Under the pieces are notes generated by a model, which saw only the letters and a list, made by a program, of their open reading frames with translations, was not told the DNA's origin and ran no database searches. Both the position numbers and the translations under genes were made by a program. From Tritrichomonas foetus (taxonomy: Eukaryota > Parabasalia > Tritrichomonadida > Tritrichomonadidae), in NCBI GenBank assembly GCA_001839685.1, contig MLAK01000704.1, forward strand, positions 1-47,798: 47,798 bases of DNA. Reading direction: 5' to 3'. Positions 1 through 8,503 of the stretch are shown one piece after another (the first letter of the stretch is position 1; the number at the start of each line of letters is the position of its first letter).

Positions 1-235
1 GAATAGCTATTATTTATTTATTGTAAGAAAGAATAAGCAACATACTATGTAAAATATCTTTTATATAGGTGAATTTTTTTCATTTTTCGTGAGTTTTCAC
101 AATTCAATAATATACTCAAATAAATTCTATAAATACATTCAAATAAAATTAGGAAATACATTCAAATATTTGAATAGGATCATAAAAGTTCAGCCCTAGA
201 TGAATCCATTCAATTTTAATTCAATTTTATCCTCA

Positions 236-832
236 ATGACCCAACCTTTATATAAATTCATAGTTATTGGCTCAAGTGGGGTTGGGAAAACAGCAATTAT
301 TAAGCGACTAACAGAAAACACGTTCAGCGATTTAATTCAATCAACAATTGGTGTCGAATTTGTTTCGACATTAATCCAAATCGGCGATGATAAAGTAAAG
401 CTACAAATTTGGGATACTGCCGGACAAGAAAGATTTCAGAGTGTTTCAAAATCCTACTACAGAAATGCTGTTGGTGTGATAATTGTATATGATATCACCG
501 ATCGTAAATCGTTTGATAGTCTTCCAACTTGGATCAACGAAGTTCATCAACACTGTGATCCAAATGCTGTTGTTCATTTAATTGGCAATAAATCTGATTT
601 AAATGAAGAGAGACAAATCTCATTGGCAGAGGCAACATCTTTTGCTGAAAGCTATCAAATGAACTATATTGAAACATCTGCAAAAGGTGGTGATAATGTA
701 ACAGAGGCCTTCGTTCGTGCAGCAACTGACATAATCAGTCGTGGAATGACAAATTCGTCCCAGCCGGCGACGCCACAATCGCAGCCGATTGTTGTTCAAG
801 GAGATGAATCAAAGAAAAAGTGTGGATGCTGA
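236..832 (+). CDS. Rab-family small GTPase
   Basis: This is a small GTPase of the Rab family, expected to act as a GTP-dependent switch in vesicle traffic on an internal membrane. Counting from the chosen start, the P-loop GSSGVGKT is at residues 12-19, switch I TIGVEF at 37-42, WDTAGQE at 59-65, NKSD at 118-121 and ETSAK at 146-150. The C-terminal CGC is a standard double-geranylgeranylation site. An in-frame ATG at 200 would add 12 residues. I prefer 236 because it gives the usual short Rab N-terminus and sits directly in a TCAATG initiator-like context. The switch and effector region resembles the Rab2/4/14 group, but I cannot assign a subfamily. It is convergent with the tail-anchored protein gene at 1241-2575. 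Confidence 0.95.
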   Translation: MTQPLYKFIVIGSSGVGKTAIIKRLTENTFSDLIQSTIGVEFVSTLIQIGDDKVKLQIWDTAGQERFQSVSKSYYRNAVGVIIVYDITDRKSFDSLPTWINEVHQHCDPNAVVHLIGNKSDLNEERQISLAEATSFAESYQMNYIETSAKGGDNVTEAFVRAATDIISRGMTNSSQPATPQSQPIVVQGDESKKKCGC

Positions 833-899
833 AGTCAAACCAAGTATCTGTCTTTTTTCCTATTATTCGTATAAATATAATGTTATGAATCACTCTTTT

Positions 900-1026
900 T
901 CTTCTTGATGTGATTTCTTCTTGATGTGATTTCTTCTTGAAGTCATTTCTTCTTGATGCGATTTCTTCTTGATGTGATTTCTTCCTGATGTGATTTCTTC
1001 TTGATGTGATTTCTTCTTGGTCATTT
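900..1026. repeat. 16-bp tandem repeat, about 8 copies
   Basis: Eight head-to-tail copies of a 16-base unit, consensus TCTTCTTGATGTGATT, with a few substitutions; the last copy is one base short. The tract lies in the 408-bp space between two convergent genes, 67 bases after the Rab stop codon, and is T-rich on the Rab coding strand. The minus-strand open frame across it is only a translation of the repeat. The rest of the 833-1240 gap is plain AT-rich DNA. Confidence 0.9.
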
Positions 1027-1240
1027 CTGCGAGATTTTCTACACACAAATTCCTCCCTATTAACATTATTTTTCACATTAATCAAAAAACAATATTAATC
1101 TTTCCAGATATTACTGCTTCATTCAACCATTAATTCACTTTTTCATTCAATAATTTCTGAAAATAAAAAAATAAATTTCGACAGAGGGGAAAAAAAATCC
1201 TAAATAATATTTTACATAAAAACATTGTGCAGTAATTTGT

Positions 1241-2575
1241 TTATCGAGATTTAACTCCATAAAACACAAGGAAAATTAGCAGTGCCATGATGAGAATTCG
1301 CTGCCATGAAACTGGCTGTTGTGTGCTTAACAATGGCGAATTTCCATAATCTCTGCTTATTATCTCGGAATCTTCGTTGATCTTCTTTTTTATAGAAAGC
1401 CATTTTTCTCTGTCAATATCAGATGATGATATCAAAGATTCAAGAACAATCGGATTTATTTGTTCGTAAATTAGTTGACAATGCCTCATTTTGATTTGAA
1501 ATTCTGTTGGATTTGATTCGGAAAAGAATTGTAATAATTTTTGAGGTAATTCGGTTTCTTGTAAGAGCTCAAATGTAACAAAATTATATTTCTTAAGATA
1601 GAAAAACAATTTCATATAAGCATTATGAAGAAATGAGTTAGTGTTAGAAGAAAAAAACATTCCTGTGTATTTTTTAAAGATTTTTAAAATTGATTCACGT
1701 GAATCGACTTTCAGTGAAAGACACAGTATTAAATTCAAGCAAGAATCACACCACATGTCAAATCGAGGTGAATCTAATATCGATTGGCAATACCTTTCAT
1801 AAAAAGGGATATATAACTGAGGGAAATTATCCCAATACTCGGATGGAAATTCAGAAGGAGGAATAAGCATTAAATTCAACAAAAATTTGATAGTTTGGTG
1901 TCTTTTTTCTTCAATTGATAATTCAATAACTTCGGTAAATCTATTTTTAAGAAGGGTACCTGGAATGTCTCGAATAATATATAATTTAATATATTTCATA
2001 AATATTCGTTGCGCTCTTTTCATTTTGAATGGGCTATCTTGCATAATTTTAACAATCATTTCAAGAAGGCCTTGATTAAGAGCTTGGTGGATTGAATCAC
2101 CGATAAGAGAAGGAAGATGTTTGATAAAACGATAAGCAGGATAAATATCAATATTTTGAATGATTTTAGCAAAAAATAATTGATTACAAAATTGGGGAAT
2201 AATGAAAGAATGATCTTCAGAAAGAATAATTCTGGGAAGATCATCAAAAACAGAACTAACTGAAATTGAATCATATTTTCTTAAATTAATGACAAAATCA
2301 AAGATTCGATCATAAAAATTTGTTCTTTGTCGGAATTGTTCGCGAATTGAAAGGCGTTGAACAAAAAGAATTCCTTTACAAAAATTCGACATATCTTTAT
2401 CGTTGACTCCAATTCGATAAGCGTATTTAAAAAGCATCGGAAAATGATTAATAAAATAATCAATCACGTTTTGATTATTTCCGTTCGATAATGTCATTTC
2501 TCGAAAAAGATAAACGTAGTGAGAAAACTCTTGTAATTCATTTTGTGGATTGGAAAAGAGAGAGCCATTGATCAT
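1241..2575 (-). CDS. Tail-anchored helical-repeat protein (paralog of 29704-31086)
   Basis: A 444-residue protein that I do not recognise by name. It is almost entirely predicted helix and ends in one hydrophobic segment at about residues 427-441, followed by a short basic tail (GVKSR). That is the layout of a tail-anchored membrane protein facing the cytosol. It is clearly related to the gene at 29704-31086: both have a TNF...NL..Y...LP block near residues 85-120, a V-I-x(5)-E-x-[KR] block in the middle, and a W..I.....E.IIS..YG...P block just before the membrane segment. The N-terminal helices faintly resemble SAPS/PP6R phosphatase-subunit proteins, but that is a guess. It starts ATG with CTCCAATG just upstream and no clear TCA initiator. 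Confidence 0.85.
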   Translation of the reverse strand: MINGSLFSNPQNELQEFSHYVYLFREMTLSNGNNQNVIDYFINHFPMLFKYAYRIGVNDKDMSNFCKGILFVQRLSIREQFRQRTNFYDRIFDFVINLRKYDSISVSSVFDDLPRIILSEDHSFIIPQFCNQLFFAKIIQNIDIYPAYRFIKHLPSLIGDSIHQALNQGLLEMIVKIMQDSPFKMKRAQRIFMKYIKLYIIRDIPGTLLKNRFTEVIELSIEEKRHQTIKFLLNLMLIPPSEFPSEYWDNFPQLYIPFYERYCQSILDSPRFDMWCDSCLNLILCLSLKVDSRESILKIFKKYTGMFFSSNTNSFLHNAYMKLFFYLKKYNFVTFELLQETELPQKLLQFFSESNPTEFQIKMRHCQLIYEQINPIVLESLISSSDIDREKWLSIKKKINEDSEIISRDYGNSPLLSTQQPVSWQRILIMALLIFLVFYGVKSR

Positions 2576-3503
2576 TGGAGAAAAAATTTATGGCCAAATC
2601 TAAACATCTTTCTCTCAATATTTTCCCATAAAATAATAATGATATTTCTATTTTTGAGTGTTAAATCAATATTTTGAATTGAAAGATGAAGTGAAAATAT
2701 GTCAATTTTTCTTAATATTTTTTTTCGCCTTTTATTTGGCTTGATCAATTAATGTAGACCATTTATTCAAAGAAAAAGTTAATCAACGATCGATCGAGTG
2801 TACCCAAAAATATTATGTGAATATCTTCGCTATTGATGATGATGAAAATAATATTTACAACATATTTAAAGACAATATATTAACAGAATACATTATTGTT
2901 GTTTTCTATTAAATTGGTTATTGATCAATAACCAACTATTCATAAAAGGTTGAGAAATTTATAAATGATAAAGTTTATATACGTATAAAATTATACAATA
3001 TATTTCCACACTACGTAAAATAATGTAATTCAAGCTACTGTACTACTCATAATTTCAAGATCATTGCATTTTGAAATAAAGGCGAGACAATAAATACATA
3101 CTAATTACTGTCAATAAATGAAGATTATGATATTTCTTTTCTTCCTGAACATCTGCCGGTGTGGATTCGGTAGTAATTATCAATTTATATTCAAATGATA
3201 AATAGCCGTGCGGTTAAGAATTTTCTAGGAAATATATTGGAATGAAGGTTTCACATCTCCTGCCGAATAATTTCTTTAATTCTCAATTACATTAGTATAA
3301 TATTCAAAAATCTTTATTTTTGAATGAAAACATGTGAATGCTAATTTTTTTAAGAAATAATGTCGGAGATATAATTGATATTTATTTTGAATGATTATCT
3401 GAAAAAATATCGTTAATTTTTTGAAAAAGTTATCCCAGTGAATTTTTCAGAACATGATCTCAAATAATTTTATCTACTTTTTTAATTTCATTCATCGCTC
3501 TCA
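2576..3503. other. Intergenic AT-rich DNA with a 22-bp palindrome
   Basis: About 930 bases between divergent genes with no supportable open frame. It contains a perfect 22-bp palindrome at 2914-2935. It also contains an orphan match to the trichomonad M3 promoter pattern, TGCGGTTA, at 3209-3216, which has no gene directly downstream. The last 20 bases contain initiator-like TCATC just before the gene at 3504. Confidence 0.6.
2914..2935. repeat. 22-bp perfect palindrome
   Basis: TTGGTTATTGATCAATAACC followed by AA reads the same on both strands over 22 bases, with GATC at the centre. It lies in the middle of a divergent intergenic region, about 340 bases from one start codon and 570 from the other. 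Confidence 0.9.
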
Positions 3504-4715
3504 ATGCAGGAGAACGATTCCACGTTATCATTCCATGTCACTGAAGAAGGTGACACATTTCTGTCAATGTCAGTCAAATACAACATCACGATTTTACAAT
3601 TAAAAGAATATAACAGTATCACCACCCTTGTGCCAGGAAATATTCTTCGCATTCCAAAAATTAACGAGATCTTCAATATCCCGCATCCGATCGATACTCA
3701 ACTATTCAATTGGAAGAAACCAATCACCGGAACGCTATTTCTTCAAAAAAACAATATAATGTTCAAGCCGTATAAAAGAAAGAAAAGGAATAAACTGAAG
3801 ATTCCTTTATTGAACATTGTAAGCACAGCAATTGGCCCGCACCCAGCTGATGAGGGATTATTGCCAGATGACATTCTAGACGATAATTCATTGTGCTTAT
3901 TGACAATTTATTATCTCACTAATATTAAAGAAGTTGATGATATCAACGAAGTAGTGTTTGCAGGAACGCTAAGTGAAATGTTACATTTCCAAAAAGTTGT
4001 CGAACATTTGACAAGGCCAATTCAAGATGAAAATCGATTTGAACCACCACCAATTTCAAGATATATCTCCAGGCGTAAAAGTAACGCTTCAGAACTGGTT
4101 TTATTAGAAGAAAATGAAAAACTTGATGAAAATGGAAATCCATCAAAAATTGAAACTAATTCACATATTCAATCGCATTCATTAATGAATCAATCATTTC
4201 CAATTCAAGAAGGAAGTTCGGAAATTATCACGTCATTAATGGATTCTTTAGAAATTAAAAACTCTTTCCCAAGAAGATTCAGACATTACAATTGGTCACT
4301 TAAATTCCGTTTATCGCAAGATGGCGCTTCTTTTACTGCGTTTCAGAGTAAAGTCAAACCGATAAAAGTTGCACTCTTATTAATTCGTACCAATTATAAC
4401 GATATTATCGGTGGGTTTGCATCACATGGAATCATGTTTGATGCTAGAAAGGCTTATCCATCTGGTGAATGTTTTGTTTTCACATTCACACCATCATTCA
4501 ATGCGTTTAAATGGGCACACACAACAAATTTCTTCTTCTCTTCAACTGCTGAAGAAATGATCGTTGGTGGTGGAGGTGCTGCAGCAATTTGGATTGATCA
4601 TAGATTTTTGAGCGCATTTAGTGAAAAATGTAATGCATTTAACTCGCCACCACTTGCATCGAAAGTTGAATTTAAAATATCAGAAATAGAAGTGTGGTCA
4701 ATAGGATCTTCATAA
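3504..4715 (+). CDS. LysM, GRAM-like and TLDc domain protein (OXR1/NCOA7 type)
   Basis: A 403-residue protein with the domain order of eukaryotic OXR1/NCOA7 proteins. A LysM domain covers residues about 9-52 (GDTFLSMSVKYNIT...LVPGNILRIP). A PH/GRAM-like beta-rich segment covers about 68-170. A low-complexity linker follows, then a C-terminal TLDc domain at about 245-400. TLDc hallmarks seen are IIGGFAS, the GGGG.AAIWID run, FSEKC.AFN and IEVWSIG at the end. Family members protect against oxidative stress and, in animals, bind and regulate the V-ATPase; the exact role here is inferred. There is no signal peptide, so it is cytosolic. The ATG is in CTCTCAATG, so the initiator and start codon are fused. 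Confidence 0.9.
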   Translation: MQENDSTLSFHVTEEGDTFLSMSVKYNITILQLKEYNSITTLVPGNILRIPKINEIFNIPHPIDTQLFNWKKPITGTLFLQKNNIMFKPYKRKKRNKLKIPLLNIVSTAIGPHPADEGLLPDDILDDNSLCLLTIYYLTNIKEVDDINEVVFAGTLSEMLHFQKVVEHLTRPIQDENRFEPPPISRYISRRKSNASELVLLEENEKLDENGNPSKIETNSHIQSHSLMNQSFPIQEGSSEIITSLMDSLEIKNSFPRRFRHYNWSLKFRLSQDGASFTAFQSKVKPIKVALLLIRTNYNDIIGGFASHGIMFDARKAYPSGECFVFTFTPSFNAFKWAHTTNFFFSSTAEEMIVGGGGAAAIWIDHRFLSAFSEKCNAFNSPPLASKVEFKISEIEVWSIGSS

Positions 4716-4903
4716 GAAAAATTCATAATTTGTTTTAATAAACTATTTTTTGTGTCGAGAATTGTAACATTTCTCTAAAATATATTTTGTTCAATCTCTT
4801 ACGCTCATTATTCTACGGGTTATGTGATTCCAATGATCAAAAATAAAAAAAATAAAAAAAAATAGGAATGAGATATGCTTTCCTTTTCCAAACAATTTTA
4901 ATA

Positions 4904-5130
4904 TGTTGATTCATTTATCTTTTATGTTGATTCTTTCATTTTTTATTTTGATTAATTCATCTTTTATGTTGATTAATTCATCTTTTATTTTGATTAATTC
5001 ATCTTTTATTTTGATTAATTCATCTTTNATGTTGATTAATTCATCTTTNATGTTGATTNATTCATCTTTTATGTTGATTCNTTCATCTTTTATGTTGATT
5101 CTTTCATCTTTTATGTTGATTAATTTATCA
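4904..5130. repeat. 21-bp tandem repeat with ambiguous bases
   Basis: About 11 copies of a 21-base unit, consensus TTGATTAATTCATCTTTTATG, between the convergent TLDc and eS6 genes. Four positions are called N (5028, 5049, 5059, 5081), each where neighbouring copies differ. This suggests collapsed or allelic repeat copies in the assembly. The unit is a multiple of three, so both strands stay open and give spurious frames of 76-78 residues. The remaining bases of the 4716-5400 gap show nothing else. Confidence 0.92.
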
Positions 5131-5400
5131 TGATAAAGCTGAAACATTGTGAATAAACTGCATCAACGTTAGAATAATGAGCGTACGTTTCAGTTGTATA
5201 AAAAAAATGAATGAATGCACTCAATTCATGAAAATCTCTTCTTTTTTTTCAAAAAAAATAAATTTTGTTCCATTCTGAAGGAAAAAAGCAAAAATACGGC
5301 AAAATTAACCAAGTTTGGTAGCCGCGCCGAGGAATGAAGTAAAATAGAAAAATAAAAATCGAAAAGAGAGAGATGGAAAATTATGATTAGAAAATGTGAT

Positions 5401-6042
5401 TTACTTTTGAGCAGCAAGAAGTTGCTTGTAAGCTTCCGCCTTACGAGCGCTCGCTTCCTTGCGGGCCTTACGGTCAGCAAGCATCTTTTGCTTGCGGGCG
5501 AGGCGCTTTGGTGTGATTAATCTCTGAACTTTTGGTTGTGTGAATTTGCCGGCCTTAACTTCACGTTTGATGACGAGTGTTGATGGGTCGGTTTCCTTGC
5601 CCTTTCCGAAGATGGCGCGGAGTGTGTTGGCGCGCTTTGGACCATAACGACGTGGGACGACTTCATCGGTAAGTCCTTTGATTTCTTGTGATCCCTTTTG
5701 TAAAACGACGAGGTGGAGGGCTGAGATTTCGGATGAAATGATGCATCCACGGACTGTCTTGCGTTTGCGTTCTCCATCCTTACGTGGGCGATAGCATGAT
5801 GTGCCAGCGCGGAGAAGAAGGCGAAGACGGCGTGGTGTCAAAACACCTTGTTTCATTGGGAAGCCTTGTTTATCAAAGCCACCACCGATACGGAAGAGAT
5901 ATCCAGCGAATTGTTCTCCGAGAATTGAACCGTCAATGTCTGAACCAAGGCGGTGGTCATAAAGGTTAGCAAGAGCTTGGGCATCGTCGATATCAATGCA
6001 AACTTGTGTACCGTTTTCTGGATAGGCGAGCGTGAGCCTCAT
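5401..6042 (-). CDS. RPS6: 40S ribosomal protein eS6
   Basis: Small-subunit ribosomal protein eS6, 213 residues. It begins MRLTLAYPENG, matching the usual MKLNISFP N-terminus. It carries the family core GFDKQGFPMKQGVLTP, CYRPRKDGERKRKTVRGC and VPRRYGPKRA, then the basic C-terminal helix rich in Lys, Arg and Ala. The C-terminus lacks the RRxS cluster that S6 kinase modifies in animals. The frame stays open for 20 more codons with ATGs at 6072 and 6102. I chose 6042 because a CCTTT element lies 6 bases upstream of this ATG and would overlap the transcription start. The GC content is higher than in its neighbours, as expected of a highly expressed gene. It is divergent from the gene at 6189. Confidence 0.97.
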   Translation of the reverse strand: MRLTLAYPENGTQVCIDIDDAQALANLYDHRLGSDIDGSILGEQFAGYLFRIGGGFDKQGFPMKQGVLTPRRLRLLLRAGTSCYRPRKDGERKRKTVRGCIISSEISALHLVVLQKGSQEIKGLTDEVVPRRYGPKRANTLRAIFGKGKETDPSTLVIKREVKAGKFTQPKVQRLITPKRLARKQKMLADRKARKEASARKAEAYKQLLAAQK

Positions 6043-6047
6043 TTGGA

Positions 6048-6052
6048 AAAGG
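6048..6052 (-). promoter_or_regulatory. M5-like core promoter element (CCTTT) of eS6
   Basis: On the minus strand CCTTTTCCAAATG places CCTTT 5 bases before the eS6 start codon. In Trichomonas vaginalis, CCTTT (motif M5) overlaps the transcription start and replaces the Inr in a subset of genes. No canonical Inr lies at this position. Confidence 0.65.
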
Positions 6053-6060
6053 CCAGACCA

Positions 6061-6068
6061 TAACCGCC
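6061..6068 (-). promoter_or_regulatory. M3-like Myb-recognition promoter element, proximal copy
   Basis: The minus strand reads GGCGGTTA, a full match to the T. vaginalis M3 pattern [AGT][AG]C[GC]G[TC]T[TAG]. It is about 9 bases upstream of the CCTTT element of eS6. Confidence 0.6.
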
Positions 6069-6089
6069 CCATAAAAGCTGAACGATAGT

Positions 6090-6097
6090 AAACGGTC
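6090..6097 (-). promoter_or_regulatory. M3-like promoter element, distal copy
   Basis: The minus strand reads GACCGTTT, a second full match to the M3 pattern, about 38 bases upstream of CCTTT. Two M3 matches in a row ahead of a ribosomal protein gene are unlikely to be noise in DNA this AT-rich. Confidence 0.55.
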
Positions 6098-6172
6098 GTC
6101 AAACATTCAAAAGATTTTCCGAATGAGTAGATGTAAACATCTCAAAAATTGTGATTTCATCATTTGTTTTAA

Positions 6173-6177
6173 CCTTT
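6173..6177 (+). promoter_or_regulatory. CCTTT (M5-like) element upstream of the gene at 6189
   Basis: CCTTT lies 11 bases before the ATG at 6189, the distance expected for an M5-type initiator. No M3 match is seen on this strand upstream, and a TCATC sits about 15 bases further up, so either element could be the true initiator. Confidence 0.35.
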
Positions 6178-6188
6178 TGAATCGATAA

Positions 6189-7139
6189 ATGGCAAATTTC
6201 GACAAAAAAATTACATCAATCAATTTCATGAAAGAATTCCTTATTTATGATCTTTTACTTGCATCAAAATTAATATCGCTTTCAGATGGAACAACTACTC
6301 TTGAATCGCTTGGTAATACATATGTTTTACAGAGGACAAACAATCGAAATAATAACTATCACGAAATTTCCAAATTAGAATGGTTCGGCATCAAAGTTAA
6401 TGGCAAAAACATATCATTTGAAATTCTAAAGCCAGAGACCGAAATTAATGAGCATTTCTTCGATGATCATAAGAAATTATTTTATACAAGATTTGGATAC
6501 CACATAATTACAATGACTTTATCTCATACTAATTCAACTAATGGACCGCATGAAAACTATACCATCAGTGTTCCAATTCAAAACTATACTTCTTATTCTA
6601 TTGTTCAAAAGTTTATTGGATTTCTTTATCAAACGCATCCAAATTTGACTGAAGTTCCAGTTGACAACAATACTATAACATTGTATAAATTCAGGTTTTT
6701 GCATAATGGAAGGTATGTAACTGATAAAGAAATGATTCCACCAGACTACCAGGGTAAAATTGAATTTGATGATAATGAAATAAAACAAATAAAAGTTGAT
6801 AAAATTCCATTTTTTTACAGAGAATTTCCTGAAGAAAAACTTTATCAAACAGAAGAATGTCCAACAATAACAATAGGTGATATAAAAAAGAAATACAACA
6901 TTGAGCGTGTTCTACTCAACTGTAATTTTCTTGAAGATGATCAAAAAATCAAAGATATTTTATATGATAGTGATGCTTTCTCCTTTACTTTCATTCATCA
7001 TTGTCCTAAAGGGATACCTAAAAATTATTTTGATTTACCACACTATAATACTTTTACTGAGCCCTCAAAACAACCCCTCGACCATCCTGAACCTCATGGC
7101 CCTTCTCCATCCACCATTGTTCCAACAAACATAAAGTAA
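6189..7139 (+). CDS. Unknown protein with possible ubiquitin-like folds
   Basis: A 316-residue protein of no family I can name. It has no signal peptide and no membrane segment. A segment at about residues 226-268 reads like a degenerate ubiquitin-like unit: a strand, then DIKKKYNIERV, a strand, LEDDQKIKDI, and a final hydrophobic strand. An earlier segment around 155-205 may be a second such unit. The last 40 residues are rich in Pro, His and Thr and look disordered. The ATG is 11 bases after a CCTTT (6173-6177), with TCATC further upstream, so it may share a bidirectional promoter with eS6, 146 bases away. Codon use is like that of the other AT-rich genes here. A beta-grasp identity is inference only. 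Confidence 0.75.
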   Translation: MANFDKKITSINFMKEFLIYDLLLASKLISLSDGTTTLESLGNTYVLQRTNNRNNNYHEISKLEWFGIKVNGKNISFEILKPETEINEHFFDDHKKLFYTRFGYHIITMTLSHTNSTNGPHENYTISVPIQNYTSYSIVQKFIGFLYQTHPNLTEVPVDNNTITLYKFRFLHNGRYVTDKEMIPPDYQGKIEFDDNEIKQIKVDKIPFFYREFPEEKLYQTEECPTITIGDIKKKYNIERVLLNCNFLEDDQKIKDILYDSDAFSFTFIHHCPKGIPKNYFDLPHYNTFTEPSKQPLDHPEPHGPSPSTIVPTNIK

Positions 7140-7775
7140 TACTAAATAATAACATTGATAAAATAATATTATTAAATAATAAACATGAAATTAGAATAAT
7201 ATTCGATGAGTTTGAACTTTAAGCTTTTGAATTCATCTATTTTCATTTTGACTTTTAGTATCAATAAGTAAATGTCTTCAATTTGTCGGCTTGGCGTATT
7301 GTCAGCGCATATCAGCATTAAAATAAAAATGATTCATTAAAATATAAAAAATACAAGATGCATGATATGAAAGTAGTCATATATATTCCTGTACAAGCAG
7401 CTTTTTCATTTTTGCTTTCGATAGTCATTTCATTTTGACAATATTAGGTGAATCACCGTTTTATATTTTGATACAAGATGAAGTTTTTTTTTTTTATTTT
7501 TTTTTTGTTAATCCAAGTTTTTGAAGTCATTTCTCTATTATATAACAATTAGTCTTAGTGAATGATGAATCTTCCTATTAAAATAAATAAGTTTAGATGG
7601 AAACTTATTTTAATATCATGAGAAAATCACCAATCTTGTAAAATCCATTTCATTTAAAAACCTGTTCTTTACATGAGTTTTCAATTTGATGAATCGCTTT
7701 TCTGCTATGAATAAATAATCAAATTAAATAATTCCATCAAAGAAATAAATTAGAATGCAATAACAATATAAGAGT
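7140..7775. other. Intergenic AT-rich DNA
   Basis: About 640 bases between convergent gene ends. It holds a T-run of about 13 and an interrupted second T-run near 7486-7507. No RNA gene, repeat or supportable open frame is visible. Confidence 0.6.
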
Positions 7776-8078
7776 TTATGAATCGACAAGTTTACCTATT
7801 TTCAGTTTTTCTATTAAAGCTGGATCAACTTTGGGATGAACTCCATAGAAATTTGCAGTGATATCCTTCGAATTTGGCGGCATGAAGCAGTTACTTCCAC
7901 CTGGATGATTTAAAACATATTGGGTGATGTCATAAACGAATCCGTTGAGGACTACCCAGCAATCTTTCTTTGTTGAATGTTCTTTTACTTGTTCCATGGT
8001 AATGTCGCCTATCCAGTCAAGTTGCTTTGCATTTTCTGCCCATGCTTTCTGCATCTCCATTCTTCTTTCCATAAACAT
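7776..8078 (-). CDS. Cytochrome b5-like heme-binding protein
   Basis: A 100-residue, single-domain cytochrome b5-like protein, expected to carry electrons in the cytosol. The first heme-ligand motif HPGG is at residues 58-61 and the second axial His is His81 (FYGVHP). The strand-turn WVVLNGFVYDIT and the closing IEKLKIGKL complete the fold. There is no membrane anchor, unlike ER cytochrome b5. The first 22 residues are a charged, Met-rich helix not usual for the family. The frame stays open for at least 13 codons upstream of the ATG and I see no good TCAY(T/A) initiator there, so a longer or spliced 5' end is possible. The partner reductase is not in this window. Confidence 0.88.
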   Translation of the reverse strand: MFMERRMEMQKAWAENAKQLDWIGDITMEQVKEHSTKKDCWVVLNGFVYDITQYVLNHPGGSNCFMPPNSKDITANFYGVHPKVDPALIEKLKIGKLVDS

Positions 8079-8503
8079 CGTCTCTGATGTCTGTTTCGAA
8101 AATAAGTGAAATAAAAATGATTATTTTTCATGTATGAATAACTGTCAATTATATATAAAAATAATATTTTTTTGATTATTTATCCACTTTATATCCCAAA
8201 ATTAAGTGTAATTACGAAGATATTTTCATCTTTTTCTCATATATTCTCTGAATAAAAAAAGGTTATGTGTTTTTTTCGAACGTGAAACCTTATATCATCT
8301 TTTTCAACAAAATATGCATAACGAACCTATTCATTGATATAAAAAGCAAGATATTTTATTTTTATCTCGTATTTAAGACAGAATGAAGGTAAAAATGGGT
8401 ACAATTTTAGTTGTTCGGAAGATAAATATGAAGTGATTTGGCAAACATTCTCGGCAAATTTTAAGTGAATAAGGAGAACGTTTATTCATTTCAAAATTAC
8501 GAC
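8079..8503. other. Divergent intergenic region
   Basis: About 425 AT-rich bases between divergent genes. An initiator TCATT at 8486-8490 serves the plus-strand gene, giving a 5' leader of about 16 bases. Nothing else is seen. Confidence 0.55.
8486..8490 (+). promoter_or_regulatory. Initiator (Inr) TCATT
   Basis: TCATT matches the trichomonad initiator TCA+1Y(T/A), with the A 16 bases before the ATG at 8504. It supports the ATG over the in-frame GTG at 8465. Confidence 0.55.

Noticed and set aside
735..1085. Minus-strand 116-codon frame rich in SHQEEITSRR
   Set aside because: It is a translation of the 16-bp tandem repeat; no start context and no domain.
3195..3270. tRNA-like box A (AGCCGTGCGGTTAAGA)
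   Set aside because: No box B with a proper TTCRANY loop, no pairing acceptor stem, and the T-arm-like stretch has mismatches.
4903..5147. Overlapping 76-78-codon frames on both strands
   Set aside because: A 21-bp repeat unit is a multiple of three, so both strands stay open by chance.
5773..5969. Frames antisense to eS6
   Set aside because: Frames that follow from the codon bias of a strongly conserved ribosomal gene.
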